A DNA stretch of 64,000 bases, from contig NC_015976.1 of the NCBI RefSeq assembly GCF_000283515.1, forward strand, positions 3,194,501 through 3,258,500, given 5' to 3'. Both the position numbers and the translations under genes were made by a program. Each line of letters starts with the position of its first letter. Within the stretch, counting starts at the first letter, position 1. The DNA is from Sphingobium sp. SYK-6. Its GTDB lineage: Bacteria; Pseudomonadota; Alphaproteobacteria; Sphingomonadales; Sphingomonadaceae. The notes beneath the pieces were generated by a model. That model saw only the letters and a program-made list of their open reading frames with translations. It was not told the origin of the DNA and made no database searches. Below are positions 55,572 through 63,241 of this stretch, piece after piece.

Positions 55572-56561
55572 TCAGGCGGCCGGACGGCTCAAAACGATGC
55601 TGCTGCCCTGGCGGACCAGATGGGCGCCGAACAGGCTTGCAATGGCCTTGCTGAACCCGACCGGATCGTTGGCCGCGAACAAGCCCGTGACCTGCTCCTG
55701 CCGCAAAGCCTCGTCGCGAATTTCGATCGATGGATCACCATAGCGTGCGAAGGCCTCCGCTGCCTGTGCGAGCGTCTCGCCCTGAAAGGCGATCTTGCCG
55801 TCGCGCCAGGCAAGATCGCGAATGATCTCCTCTGCCGAGATCGAGACGGGGCGTGCCCGGCCCGGGGAGTCCAACGCCATATCCAGACGGGTTCCCGCCC
55901 GCAGCAGGACATTGTGGCCGGCAGCAGCGGTCGCGCTCACCTGCCCCTCGTCGACGAGAATGCGGGCCGGCCGATCTTCCAGCAGGCGCACGCAAAAACT
56001 GGCGCCCCCGGTGCTGATGCGATCCTCACCGGCCTCGACCGTGAAGGGACGTTTCGCATCGGGCGCGACGGTGAAGAAGGCTTCTCCCTTGACCAGATCG
56101 ACAATCCGCGCGCCGCCGGCATAGCGCACGGAAACGCGCGTATCGGTGTTGAGGAAGATGCTCGACCCGTCTTCGAGGCGCACGAGCCGCCGTTCTCCGC
56201 GCTCCGTTGCATAAGCTTGCGGCATGAGCAGGCCGAAACCGAGCCCGCCGACAATCACAGCGGCCGCCATGCCGCTGCCCGCCATCAGCAGACGCCGCCG
56301 CGAGACTTGAGGGGCGGAGATATCCGCCTTGGCCTCGATCTGGAAGTCTGCCGGATCATAACGATTGCCCAGAGCGCCGGCGGCCTCGCTGCGCAGGAAC
56401 ACCGCCTGCGCTCTCAGGAGCGCGCCGGGCCGGCGCACGTCTCCCATCAACCAATGCTGAAAAGCCGCCTCTTCCTCTTGCGTCAGATCCGCCCGATCAC
56501 GGCGCGCCACCCAGTCAGCCGCCGCCTCATCAATGCTCTGACTGGACTCGGACTTGATCAT
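55572..56561 (-). CDS. FecR family anti-sigma/sensor protein
   Basis: 329 residues. A cytosolic N-terminal part (AAADWVARRDRADLTQEEEA, then AFQHWLMGDVRRPGALLRAQ) is the FecR-type sigma-binding region. One membrane helix lies near 90-112. The periplasmic FecR domain follows (TERGERRLVRLEDGSSIFLN), and a C-terminal STN-interacting region from about 245. The Met giving MIKSESS was taken as start; its ATG lies inside the end of the sigma gene with a 32-base overlap. Confidence 0.9.
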   Translation of the reverse strand: MIKSESSQSIDEAAADWVARRDRADLTQEEEAAFQHWLMGDVRRPGALLRAQAVFLRSEAAGALGNRYDPADFQIEAKADISAPQVSRRRLLMAGSGMAAAVIVGGLGFGLLMPQAYATERGERRLVRLEDGSSIFLNTDTRVSVRYAGGARIVDLVKGEAFFTVAPDAKRPFTVEAGEDRISTGGASFCVRLLEDRPARILVDEGQVSATAAAGHNVLLRAGTRLDMALDSPGRARPVSISAEEIIRDLAWRDGKIAFQGETLAQAAEAFARYGDPSIEIRDEALRQEQVTGLFAANDPVGFSKAIASLFGAHLVRQGSSIVLSRPAA

Positions 56562-57132
56562 GCAGGGTCGGGCTCTCCGGTTTCGCGGTCTTAGAGGATC
56601 GGGCATTGGTCTTTCCGCCATTCCCGAACCAATCCGTCAAGAAACGAATTCCCCGCGATATATGTTTCTCGACCGTGTTCTCGGATAAGTTGAGCTCTTG
56701 CGCGACTTCACGCTGGGAAAGTCCGTTCACCCGCCGGAGCGTGAACGCCTTGCGCGTCTGCGGCGGCATGGCGGCGATGGCGCAGGCAAGCTGGCGCAAT
56801 TCGTCACGATCGATGGCCTGCCGTTCGGGCGACGGCGCGTCGTCCTCCCAATCGCCCGTGTTGAGATCCTCCAGCGCCTGGAAGGACACGATGCGCGCCC
56901 GGCGAATATGGCGAATGACGAGCGAATGCGCGATCTGGAACAGATAGGCCCGGGGGAAGCGGATATCGGCGACGCTTTCGCGGCATGCCAGGGTGCTGTA
57001 GGTTTCCTGCACGATATCGTCGACATCGATGCCGATCGACCTTTTCGAGGACAGCCACGCCTTGAGCGCCGGCTCATGGGGCAGGATATGCCGCATGAAC
57101 CACGATGTTCTGTCTTCATCGATCGTGATCAC
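56530..57132 (-). CDS. ECF sigma factor, FecI-like
   Basis: 200 residues. Region 2 runs from about 30 to 85 (VDDIVQETYSTLACRESVAD, PRAYLFQIAHSLVIRHIRRA) and region 4 from 115 to 170 (MPPQTRKAFTLRRVNGLSQR, EVAQELNLSENTVEKHISRG). It should direct transcription of the receptor and PhoD genes when FecR signals. The start is GTG; a 7-base inverted repeat sits just upstream of it. It is divergent from a MarR gene. Confidence 0.9.
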   Translation of the reverse strand: MITIDEDRTSWFMRHILPHEPALKAWLSSKRSIGIDVDDIVQETYSTLACRESVADIRFPRAYLFQIAHSLVIRHIRRARIVSFQALEDLNTGDWEDDAPSPERQAIDRDELRQLACAIAAMPPQTRKAFTLRRVNGLSQREVAQELNLSENTVEKHISRGIRFLTDWFGNGGKTNARSSKTAKPESPTLHDQVRVQSEH

Positions 57133-57135
57133 GAA

Positions 57136-57161
57136 AGCCCCATTCCCGAAAATCTGGGGCT
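57136..57161 (-). promoter_or_regulatory. Hairpin directly before the sigma factor start codon
   Basis: On the - strand: AGCCCCA, a 12-base spacer and TGGGGCT pair perfectly, ending three bases before the GTG. It could hide the start region in the mRNA, or act as a DNA operator. Confidence 0.4.
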
Positions 57162-57290
57162 CGCTAATGCGCTATTCTGACAGTCTGATGACGGTGAGGT
57201 TCAGGTGGCTTCAATTGGCGCTTGCTTCGCCTATCGTTCTCCCACGGGCAACACTGGCCAATTGAGGCCGAGACGCGATATGCGGGCAGA

Positions 57291-57722
57291 ATGAGTGATC
57301 CCACTGAAGACCAGCTCGTCGCGCTCGGCACTGCGTTCGAAACGTTCGCGCGAAGATACAAGCTTGCGGACGCGCTGCGGTCCGAGCGACCCCTTGCCGA
57401 GCTGGACAAGGCAGTGCTGCAATACATTGCGGATCATGCCGGCTGCGGGCCCACTGACGTTGCTCGCTTCCTGGGCGTGCCCACCACCACGTTGTCCTCG
57501 GCGACGGACCGGCTCGTGAAGCGCGGCTTCCTGAAGCGCGAGCGCATCGAAGCGGATCGTCGGGCGGTCGCGCTGACCCTGTCCGAGGCTGGCGCGGCCT
57601 ATACACAGGCACAGAGGGAGACCTATCGCCAGATGTATATGCTGATGCTCTCCCGACTGTCGCCCGATGAGCGGGATCGGTTTATCGCAATGATTACCAA
57701 GATCGTCTACAACGATGGTTGA
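57291..57722 (+). CDS. MarR family transcriptional regulator
   Basis: 143 residues. The winged helix (about 30-105) has LDKAVLQYIADHAGCGPTDV, VPTTTLSSATDRLVKRGFL and the wing RERIEADRRAVALTLSEAG. Flanking helices (FARRYKLADALRS, and the C-terminal MLMLSRLSPDERDRFIAMIT) form the dimer. It sits directly before the molybdenum hydroxylase genes in the same direction and divergent from the sigma factor gene, so the hydroxylase operon is the likely target. Ligand unknown. Confidence 0.9.
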   Translation: MSDPTEDQLVALGTAFETFARRYKLADALRSERPLAELDKAVLQYIADHAGCGPTDVARFLGVPTTTLSSATDRLVKRGFLKRERIEADRRAVALTLSEAGAAYTQAQRETYRQMYMLMLSRLSPDERDRFIAMITKIVYNDG

Positions 57723-57746
57723 ATAGTCCGAACTTCGTTGTATCTT
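57719..57746 (+). promoter_or_regulatory. Candidate promoter of the molybdenum hydroxylase genes
   Basis: TTGAAT at 57719-57724 and TATCTT at 57741-57746 are 16 bases apart, ending 48 bases before the next start codon. Spacing and hexamers are plausible for the housekeeping sigma factor. Confidence 0.35.
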
Positions 57747-57794
57747 GCTTGCGACGCTGACCGGCTTGGTCGCGTCAGCAAGTGGAGCGAAGTC

Positions 57795-58304
57795 ATGGCG
57801 ATACGCGTGAACGGTGTGGACGTCTTGCCGCCTGACGACGCCAGGGTCTCGCTGCTCGACCACTTGCGGGAGCATCTCCACCTTACCGGCACCAAGAAAG
57901 GATGCGACCAGGGCGCCTGCGGGGCCTGCACGGTCCTTCTCGATGGGAACCGCGTCCTGTCCTGTCTCACGCTTGCCGCACAGGCGGACGGGAGCGACGT
58001 CCGGACGATCGAAGGCCTTGCCGCTGAGAGCGGGGAGTTACATGCGCTCCAGCAGGCCTTCATCGAGCATGACGGACTGCAGTGCGGCTATTGCACCCCC
58101 GGCCAGATCTGCTCGGCGATCGCGATGGCGCAGGAACTGCGGCGCGGGGACCCCAGCTACGTGACCCTCGACATCGCCGCAGGCCCGCCGGCCGTGACGC
58201 GCGCGGAAATCCGCGAACGCATGAGCGGCAATCTCTGCCGTTGCGGCGCGCATAACGGGATCGTTGAGGCGATCGAGGAGATGCTGGCGGAGGCCACGGC
58301 ATGA
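57795..58304 (+). CDS. 2Fe-2S subunit of a molybdenum hydroxylase (xanthine/aldehyde oxidase type)
   Basis: 169 residues. The N-terminal plant-type [2Fe-2S] cluster uses Cys37, Cys42 and Cys45 in KKGCDQGACGACTV and Cys57 in VLSCL. The C-terminal cluster uses GLQCGYCTPGQI near 100 and GNLCRCGAHNGI near 150. It transfers electrons from the molybdenum to the FAD subunit. GGAGCGAAGTC precedes the ATG. The end overlaps the FAD subunit gene by four bases. No long signal peptide is visible, so the complex is probably cytosolic. Confidence 0.93.
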   Translation: MAIRVNGVDVLPPDDARVSLLDHLREHLHLTGTKKGCDQGACGACTVLLDGNRVLSCLTLAAQADGSDVRTIEGLAAESGELHALQQAFIEHDGLQCGYCTPGQICSAIAMAQELRRGDPSYVTLDIAAGPPAVTRAEIRERMSGNLCRCGAHNGIVEAIEEMLAEATA

Positions 58305-59287
58305 CGCCGCTGCGCTATGTCCGCGCGGCGGATCGGGCCGATGCCCTGGCGCGGTCTGGCGGCGGCGCGCGGTTTCTGGGCGGCGGGACCAACCTTGTCG
58401 ATCTGCTGCGCCAGAATGTCGAGCAGGCGGGCGAGCTGGTCGACGTCAGCCGCCTGGATGGCGCCATCCGGGAAGGCGATGGCGGTGGCTTGCTGATCGA
58501 CGCATCGGTCAGGAACGCCGCCCTTGCCGCCCATCCGCTCGTGCGACGCCGCTATCCGGTGCTCGCGCGCGCGCTCCTCGCCGGGGCCTCTGCACAGATT
58601 CGCAACATGGCGACGGTCGGGGGCAATATCCTCCAGCGTACGCGCTGCATGTATTTCTACGATGTCGAGGGCGCCCGCTGCAACAAGCGACAGCCGGGCG
58701 CCGGTTGCGACGCGCTCGACGGATTCAATCGCTATCATGCGATCTTGGGCGCGTCGGACCAGTGTGTCGCCACGCATCCCTCCGACATGTGCGTCGCGCT
58801 CGCCATGCTCGATGCTGTGATCCATCTCTCGGGGCCCGACGGGGAGCGATCAGTGCCGCTGGCGGGCTTTCATCTCCTGCCCGATGCCACCCCACAGACA
58901 GAGACCGTGCTGAAGCCAGGAGAATTGATCACCGGCGTCGAGCTGCCGCCGCCTTCGGACGCAGTCAAGCATTCGGAGTACCGCAAGGTCCGCGACCGCG
59001 CCAGCTACGCCTTCGCGCTGATCTCCGTGGCCGGCGGCCTGGCGCTCGCCGACGGACGCATTACCGAAGCCCGAATCGCGCTGGGTGGCGTCGCCGCCAG
59101 ACCCTGGCGGGCGACGCGGGCCGAGACGGCGCTGATCGGTGTTGCGCCGAATCGCGACGCCATCCTTGCCGCGATCCGGGAAGAGCTGGCCAATGCTCGG
59201 CCCCTGTCCAGCAATGCCTTCAAGATCGGCCTCGTCGAACGCACGGTGGTCGCCGTCCTCTCCACCCTCGCAGGAGCGCGCGCATGA
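58301..59287 (+). CDS. FAD subunit of the molybdenum hydroxylase
   Basis: 328 residues. FAD-binding residues lie in RFLGGGTNLVDLLRQNVEQA near 24-40 and MATVGGNILQRTRC near 103. The cysteine-bearing insert after it (RTRCMYFYDVEGARCNKRQP, then GAGCDALDG) matches the extra [4Fe-4S] binding loop of PaoB-type subunits. The C-terminal domain contains YRKVRDRASYAFALISVAGG. It overlaps both neighbours by four bases. Confidence 0.93.
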   Translation: MTPLRYVRAADRADALARSGGGARFLGGGTNLVDLLRQNVEQAGELVDVSRLDGAIREGDGGGLLIDASVRNAALAAHPLVRRRYPVLARALLAGASAQIRNMATVGGNILQRTRCMYFYDVEGARCNKRQPGAGCDALDGFNRYHAILGASDQCVATHPSDMCVALAMLDAVIHLSGPDGERSVPLAGFHLLPDATPQTETVLKPGELITGVELPPPSDAVKHSEYRKVRDRASYAFALISVAGGLALADGRITEARIALGGVAARPWRATRAETALIGVAPNRDAILAAIREELANARPLSSNAFKIGLVERTVVAVLSTLAGARA

Positions 59288-61596
59288 CCAGGCTGCAGAA
59301 CGCCATTGTCGGCGGCGTGCGCGCCGTCCTTGGCCATGTCCCGGCGAGTTGGCTGCCCGGCGGCATCCCTGATCCGCTGATCGACAAGCGCGTGGCGCTC
59401 GGCGGACAGCAGTCGCGGGTCGACGGGCCCGACAAGGTGCGCGGCGCGGCGCGGTTCGCCGCCGAAGTGCCGATGGAGGAGCTTCTCTACGCGGCCTTTG
59501 TCCATTCCACGATCGCGCGCGGCAAGATCGCCGAACTGGACATATCCGCAGCGCAAGCGGTGCCCGGCGTCGCGCTGGTCATGACCTATCGCAATGCGCC
59601 CAGAATGAGCGTTCCGCCGCCCATCGGGATGACCAACCTGAAGGCCGCCGGCAATCACACATTGCCGATCATGCAGGACGCCGAGATTCGCTGGAACGGG
59701 CAGGTCGTGGCCGTGATCCTCGCCGAAACGCGCGAGCAGGCCGATCATGCCGCCACCTTGGTCCGCGTGCGCTATGATGCCATGCCGGCCCGCACGCGGT
59801 TCGAGGAGGGCAAGGCGAGCGCCTACACGCCGGAATCGATCCTTGTCGAGCGCAACCGCCTCGACAAAGGCGATGCACGAAGGAAGTTCGCCGAAGCGGC
59901 CTGCAAGGTCGATGCCGTCTATACGACGCCCTGGGAGAACCATAATCCGATCGAGCCGCATGCCGCGACGATCGTCTGGCGTGAAGGCAAGCTGATCGTT
60001 CACGATGCGACCCAGATGGTTCACGGAACCGCCGGTTCGCTCGCAAAGATATTCGGGCTGAAGGCAGGCAATGTTCATGTCAGCTCGCCCTATGTGGGGG
60101 GTGGGTTCGGCGCGAAGGGCTTGTGGGATCATCAGATCCTTGGCGCGGCAGCCGCAAAGCTCGCGGGCCGCCCGGTGCGCATCACCCTCTCGCGCGCCAG
60201 CATGCACCGGCTGGTGGGCGGGCGCACACAGACCGAGCAACGGGTGGCACTGGCTGCGGACGCGGATGGCAAACTCAAGGCGCTGCTTCACCATGGCTAT
60301 GGCGTGAAGCCGCTGCACAGTGTCTGCGACGAAGGGTTCAGCCTCACTGGCCGCTCCCTATACGCCAGCGAGAGTTTCGATATCGTCCAGCATTATGTCG
60401 ATCTCGACCTTCTCGCGAACAGCTTCATGCGCGGCCCCGGCGAGACGCCGGGCACTTTTGCGATCGAATGCGCGATGGATGAGCTGGCGCATGCCCTCGG
60501 CATGGACCCTATCGAACTGCGCCGAATCAACGCCGCGAGCCGTGACCCGGTAAGCGGGGCGCCCCACTCGCAGAATGCGATGATGGAGGCCTATGACCTG
60601 GGCGCGGCGCGCATCGGCTGGGACCGGCGCACGGCAGAGCCAGGCATGCGGCGGGACGGCGAATGGCTGATCGGCATGGGCTGTGCCACCGGCACCTTTC
60701 CATTCACCCGCATGCCCGGTACATCCGTCCGGATCACCATCGACGCCGCCGGCGACGCCCATGTGGCCAGCGCCGCCCACGAAATGGGCATGGGCACCGC
60801 GACGGTCCAGCGGCAGCACGCGGCCGATCGCCTCGGCCTCCCGCTCGATCGCGTCACAGTGACGATCGGGGACTCGAGCCTGCCTTTCGCCAGCTTTGCC
60901 GGCGGATCGTCGCAGACCGCATCACTGGCGGCGGCCATCAGCGCGGCCAGCGGAAAACTCGCGGTTCAGCTTATGCGGATGGCGGGCAATGACACGCCGC
61001 TGGCCGGCCTCAAGCCAGGCGAGGTCGAATTTGCCGACGGCGGCTTGCGCAGTGTCGAGGATCCCGCCCGCCACGAAAGCTTCGCCTCCATCCTGGGCCG
61101 CGCCGGCCGACACGAGCTGAGCGTGGTCGGCGAAAGCGGTGCGCCGCTCGAAATACTGAAATATGCCATGCACAGTACCTCGGCGATCTTTTGCGAATTG
61201 CGGGTCAGCAACGTCACGGGCGAAATTCGCGTCGATCGTCTGGTCGGTGCGTTCGATTGCGGTCGCATCCTGAATGCCAAGACAGCGACCAGCCAGTTCA
61301 AGGGTGGCATGATCATGGGCCTGGGCATGGCCCTGACCGAGGAGACGCTGCTCGACGAACGCAGCGGCCGCATCATGAGCACGTCGCTCGCCGACTATCA
61401 TGTGCCGGTGCATCTCGACGTGCCGGACATTGATGTCTTGTGGACCGACATCCCCGATCCCCGCACGCCCCTCGGCGCGCGCGGGATTGGCGAGATCGGA
61501 ACCACCGGCGTTGCCGCAGCCGTCGCCAATGCTGTCTTCAACGCAACCGGCAGGCGGGTGCGCGACTTGCCCCTTACACTGGACAAGCTGATCTGA
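59284..61596 (+). CDS. Molybdopterin-binding large subunit of the hydroxylase
   Basis: 770 residues. The family opening VDGPDKVRGAARFAAEVPME near 50 is followed by PYVGGGFGAKGLWDHQ near 270 and GTATVQRQHAADRLG near 500. The C-terminal GARGIGEIGTTGVAAAVANA carries the catalytic Glu near 740 in the GEIG motif, as in PaoC/xanthine dehydrogenase. The start overlaps the FAD gene, which fixes it; a much longer open frame continues upstream but is a shadow of that gene. The three genes form a PaoABC-like operon, most likely an aldehyde or N-heterocycle oxidoreductase. No XdhC/PaoD-type maturation gene follows. Confidence 0.92.
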   Translation: MTRLQNAIVGGVRAVLGHVPASWLPGGIPDPLIDKRVALGGQQSRVDGPDKVRGAARFAAEVPMEELLYAAFVHSTIARGKIAELDISAAQAVPGVALVMTYRNAPRMSVPPPIGMTNLKAAGNHTLPIMQDAEIRWNGQVVAVILAETREQADHAATLVRVRYDAMPARTRFEEGKASAYTPESILVERNRLDKGDARRKFAEAACKVDAVYTTPWENHNPIEPHAATIVWREGKLIVHDATQMVHGTAGSLAKIFGLKAGNVHVSSPYVGGGFGAKGLWDHQILGAAAAKLAGRPVRITLSRASMHRLVGGRTQTEQRVALAADADGKLKALLHHGYGVKPLHSVCDEGFSLTGRSLYASESFDIVQHYVDLDLLANSFMRGPGETPGTFAIECAMDELAHALGMDPIELRRINAASRDPVSGAPHSQNAMMEAYDLGAARIGWDRRTAEPGMRRDGEWLIGMGCATGTFPFTRMPGTSVRITIDAAGDAHVASAAHEMGMGTATVQRQHAADRLGLPLDRVTVTIGDSSLPFASFAGGSSQTASLAAAISAASGKLAVQLMRMAGNDTPLAGLKPGEVEFADGGLRSVEDPARHESFASILGRAGRHELSVVGESGAPLEILKYAMHSTSAIFCELRVSNVTGEIRVDRLVGAFDCGRILNAKTATSQFKGGMIMGLGMALTEETLLDERSGRIMSTSLADYHVPVHLDVPDIDVLWTDIPDPRTPLGARGIGEIGTTGVAAAVANAVFNATGRRVRDLPLTLDKLI

Positions 61597-61789
61597 CCTG
61601 ACCGGAATGGCGGCCGGCGGCTCAGCAAGGATGAGATCGTCGCGCCCGGGATGGCGTTGGCACTCGCGGAACGAACGGAGAAAACCCGCCCGAGTGAAAA
61701 AAGATCGGCGGATATGTCACACTGCCTCTTCCTGCGTCGTCAGGGTTGGCGAGCGTTTTTGAACGCCGTCCAAGACGAAGGAAATCATC

Positions 61790-62245
61790 ATGAGCAAAGA
61801 CAAGCGACTGATCTGGCACGAGGTCGCCCCGCAGGGCGCCAAGGCGCTGTTCGGCATCCACCATTATGTCACCACGGGCACCAACCTTCCTGAGGAACTG
61901 ATCCACCTCGTCTTCCTGCGTGTTTCGCAGATCAACGGTTGCGCCCATTGCATCGATCTGCACACGCGCGATCTGCTGAAAACCATGCCGATCGACAAGG
62001 TCGCGCTGCTACCGGTCTGGGCCGAGGTGCCTCATCTGTTTCCCGAGCAGTATCGCGCGGCGCTGGCCTGGGCCGAGGAGGTGACGCTACTCAGCGAAAC
62101 GCGTGCATCGGATGAAGCCTATGCTGCTGCGGCGGCCGCGTTCCCACCCCAGGATCTGGTTGATCTCACCATCACGATCGCAGCGATGAACGCCTTCAAT
62201 CGGCTCGGCGCACCGTTTCGACTACCCGTGAAGGCTCAGGCCTAA
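61790..62245 (+). CDS. Carboxymuconolactone decarboxylase/AhpD-like protein
   Basis: 151 residues. The AhpD-type CxxC lies in QINGCAHCIDLHTRDL (Cys51, Cys54, with His58), the redox site of alkylhydroperoxidase-like members. The helical bundle continues with LSETRASDEAYAAAAAAFPP and ITIAAMNAFNRLGAPFR. AAGGAAATCATC precedes the ATG. It follows the hydroxylase operon by about 190 bases; a role in peroxide handling or in aromatic breakdown is possible. Confidence 0.85.
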   Translation: MSKDKRLIWHEVAPQGAKALFGIHHYVTTGTNLPEELIHLVFLRVSQINGCAHCIDLHTRDLLKTMPIDKVALLPVWAEVPHLFPEQYRAALAWAEEVTLLSETRASDEAYAAAAAAFPPQDLVDLTITIAAMNAFNRLGAPFRLPVKAQA

Positions 62246-62315
62246 TCTGCGCTGGCGATTCCATACCGCGCTGCGAACCGAAACTCTTCTCATAACACCA
62301 ACAAGGAACCTGCCG

Positions 62316-62833
62316 ATGGCTTCCAAGCCTGAACTCTCCCGCGCGCTGGAGGGATCGTCCCCTCGCTTCTCCAGCATTTCAACTCGATGGATATCGACAT
62401 CATGTGCGGCTTCTATGAGCCCGACACCATATTGGTCAGTGCCAATGGCGAACCACAGCGCGGGGCCCCGGCCATTCGGGCTGAGTTGCTGAAATATTAT
62501 AGCGCGCAACTGCCGATGGTGATCATCGCCCGCCACATCTTAGTGGCGGACACGATTGCATCGCTCGTGCTCGACTGGAACATCGTTGGGAAGACACCGA
62601 CCGGTCAAGACTTTCACATGGTCGCGACGTCGAATGACATCGCCCGGCGCGGTCCGGACGGATATTGGCGGTACATCATCGACAACCCCTTCGGCACACG
62701 AGTCCGTCACTCGCCTGACCTGCTTTGTGCGTCTGGTCCGGGGCGGACGCCTTGTAAGAGCCTGTCGAGCGGAGGGTGCGGGGTGCCCCTAGAAGGGGTA
62801 GCGGGAGACAGGTCGCCCCCGCTCAAGGGATAA
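62316..62833 (+). pseudogene. SnoaL/NTF2-like gene with 5' frameshift
   Basis: An ATG at 62316 opens with MASKPELSRALE but runs on out of frame. The adjacent frame reads GIVPSLLQHFNSMDIDIM, FYEPDTILVSANGEPQRGAP and VLDWNIVGKTPTGQDFHMVA, and WRYIIDNPFG, a typical SnoaL-like fold. The two parts are joined if one base is missing near 62350. The reading frame from ATG 62387 (148 residues) lacks the first helix, and its end after NPFG is low complexity. It is a true frameshift or an assembly error. Confidence 0.6.
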
Positions 62834-63241
62834 CTTTCCCCAGGAGCATCGACTCTCAGCGCCGAAACATAGCTGCTCCATGAGGGATCTGAGCAATTAC
62901 GCAGGCAATTCGACGCTCACGGATTCCGAGCCCGTGGACGCCAGCGGCCATGAGACGGCGCCCCCCGAGATGGAAGGCATCGCAACACATTGATATAAGG
63001 AAGAAATCTGGAGCGGGCGAAGGGATTCGAACCCTCGACCCCAACCTTGGCAAAGTTGCATCAACTATCCGTCAGGTCTGCGCCATAGTTCGCCACTATA
63101 CGATTAAGTCACTGATTATCAGTTTGTTTTCCACACAAAACTACGCTAGAATGATCCTAGAGGAAACCCACATTTTTCTCTTTTGGTGGACACCATGTGG
63201 ACACCAATTCGAGGGTGGGATCGCCCGGAGATCGCAAGAAA
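62834..63241. other. Gene-free stretch with integration boundary
   Basis: 408 bases without a gene. The first 170 lie on the chromosomal side of the tRNA-Gly fragment. Beyond the fragment, 63060-63241 is AT-richer and should hold the integrase promoter and its arm sites; no clear direct repeats were seen. Confidence 0.5.
63009..63054 (-). other. 3' fragment of tRNA-Gly(GCC): attachment site
   Basis: On the - strand the sequence runs from the anticodon loop TTGCCAA through GGTT, a variable region, the T arm GAGGG TTCGAAT CCCTT, the acceptor strand CGCCCGC, and TCCA. The 5' half of a tRNA-Gly is not present to the right; that side has no matching acceptor strand or D arm. This is the pattern left when an element integrates at the 3' end of a tRNA gene. 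The element lies to the right with its integrase gene beside the site. Confidence 0.75.

Noticed and set aside
58264..59283. Upstream extension of the molybdopterin subunit frame
   Set aside because: These 340 codons overlie the FAD subunit gene in another frame and are arginine-rich; the true start is the ATG overlapping its stop.
63009..63110. Complete tRNA on the - strand
   Set aside because: The 3' half is tRNA-Gly-like, but the sequence to the right gives no pairing acceptor strand or normal D arm, so it is a fragment.
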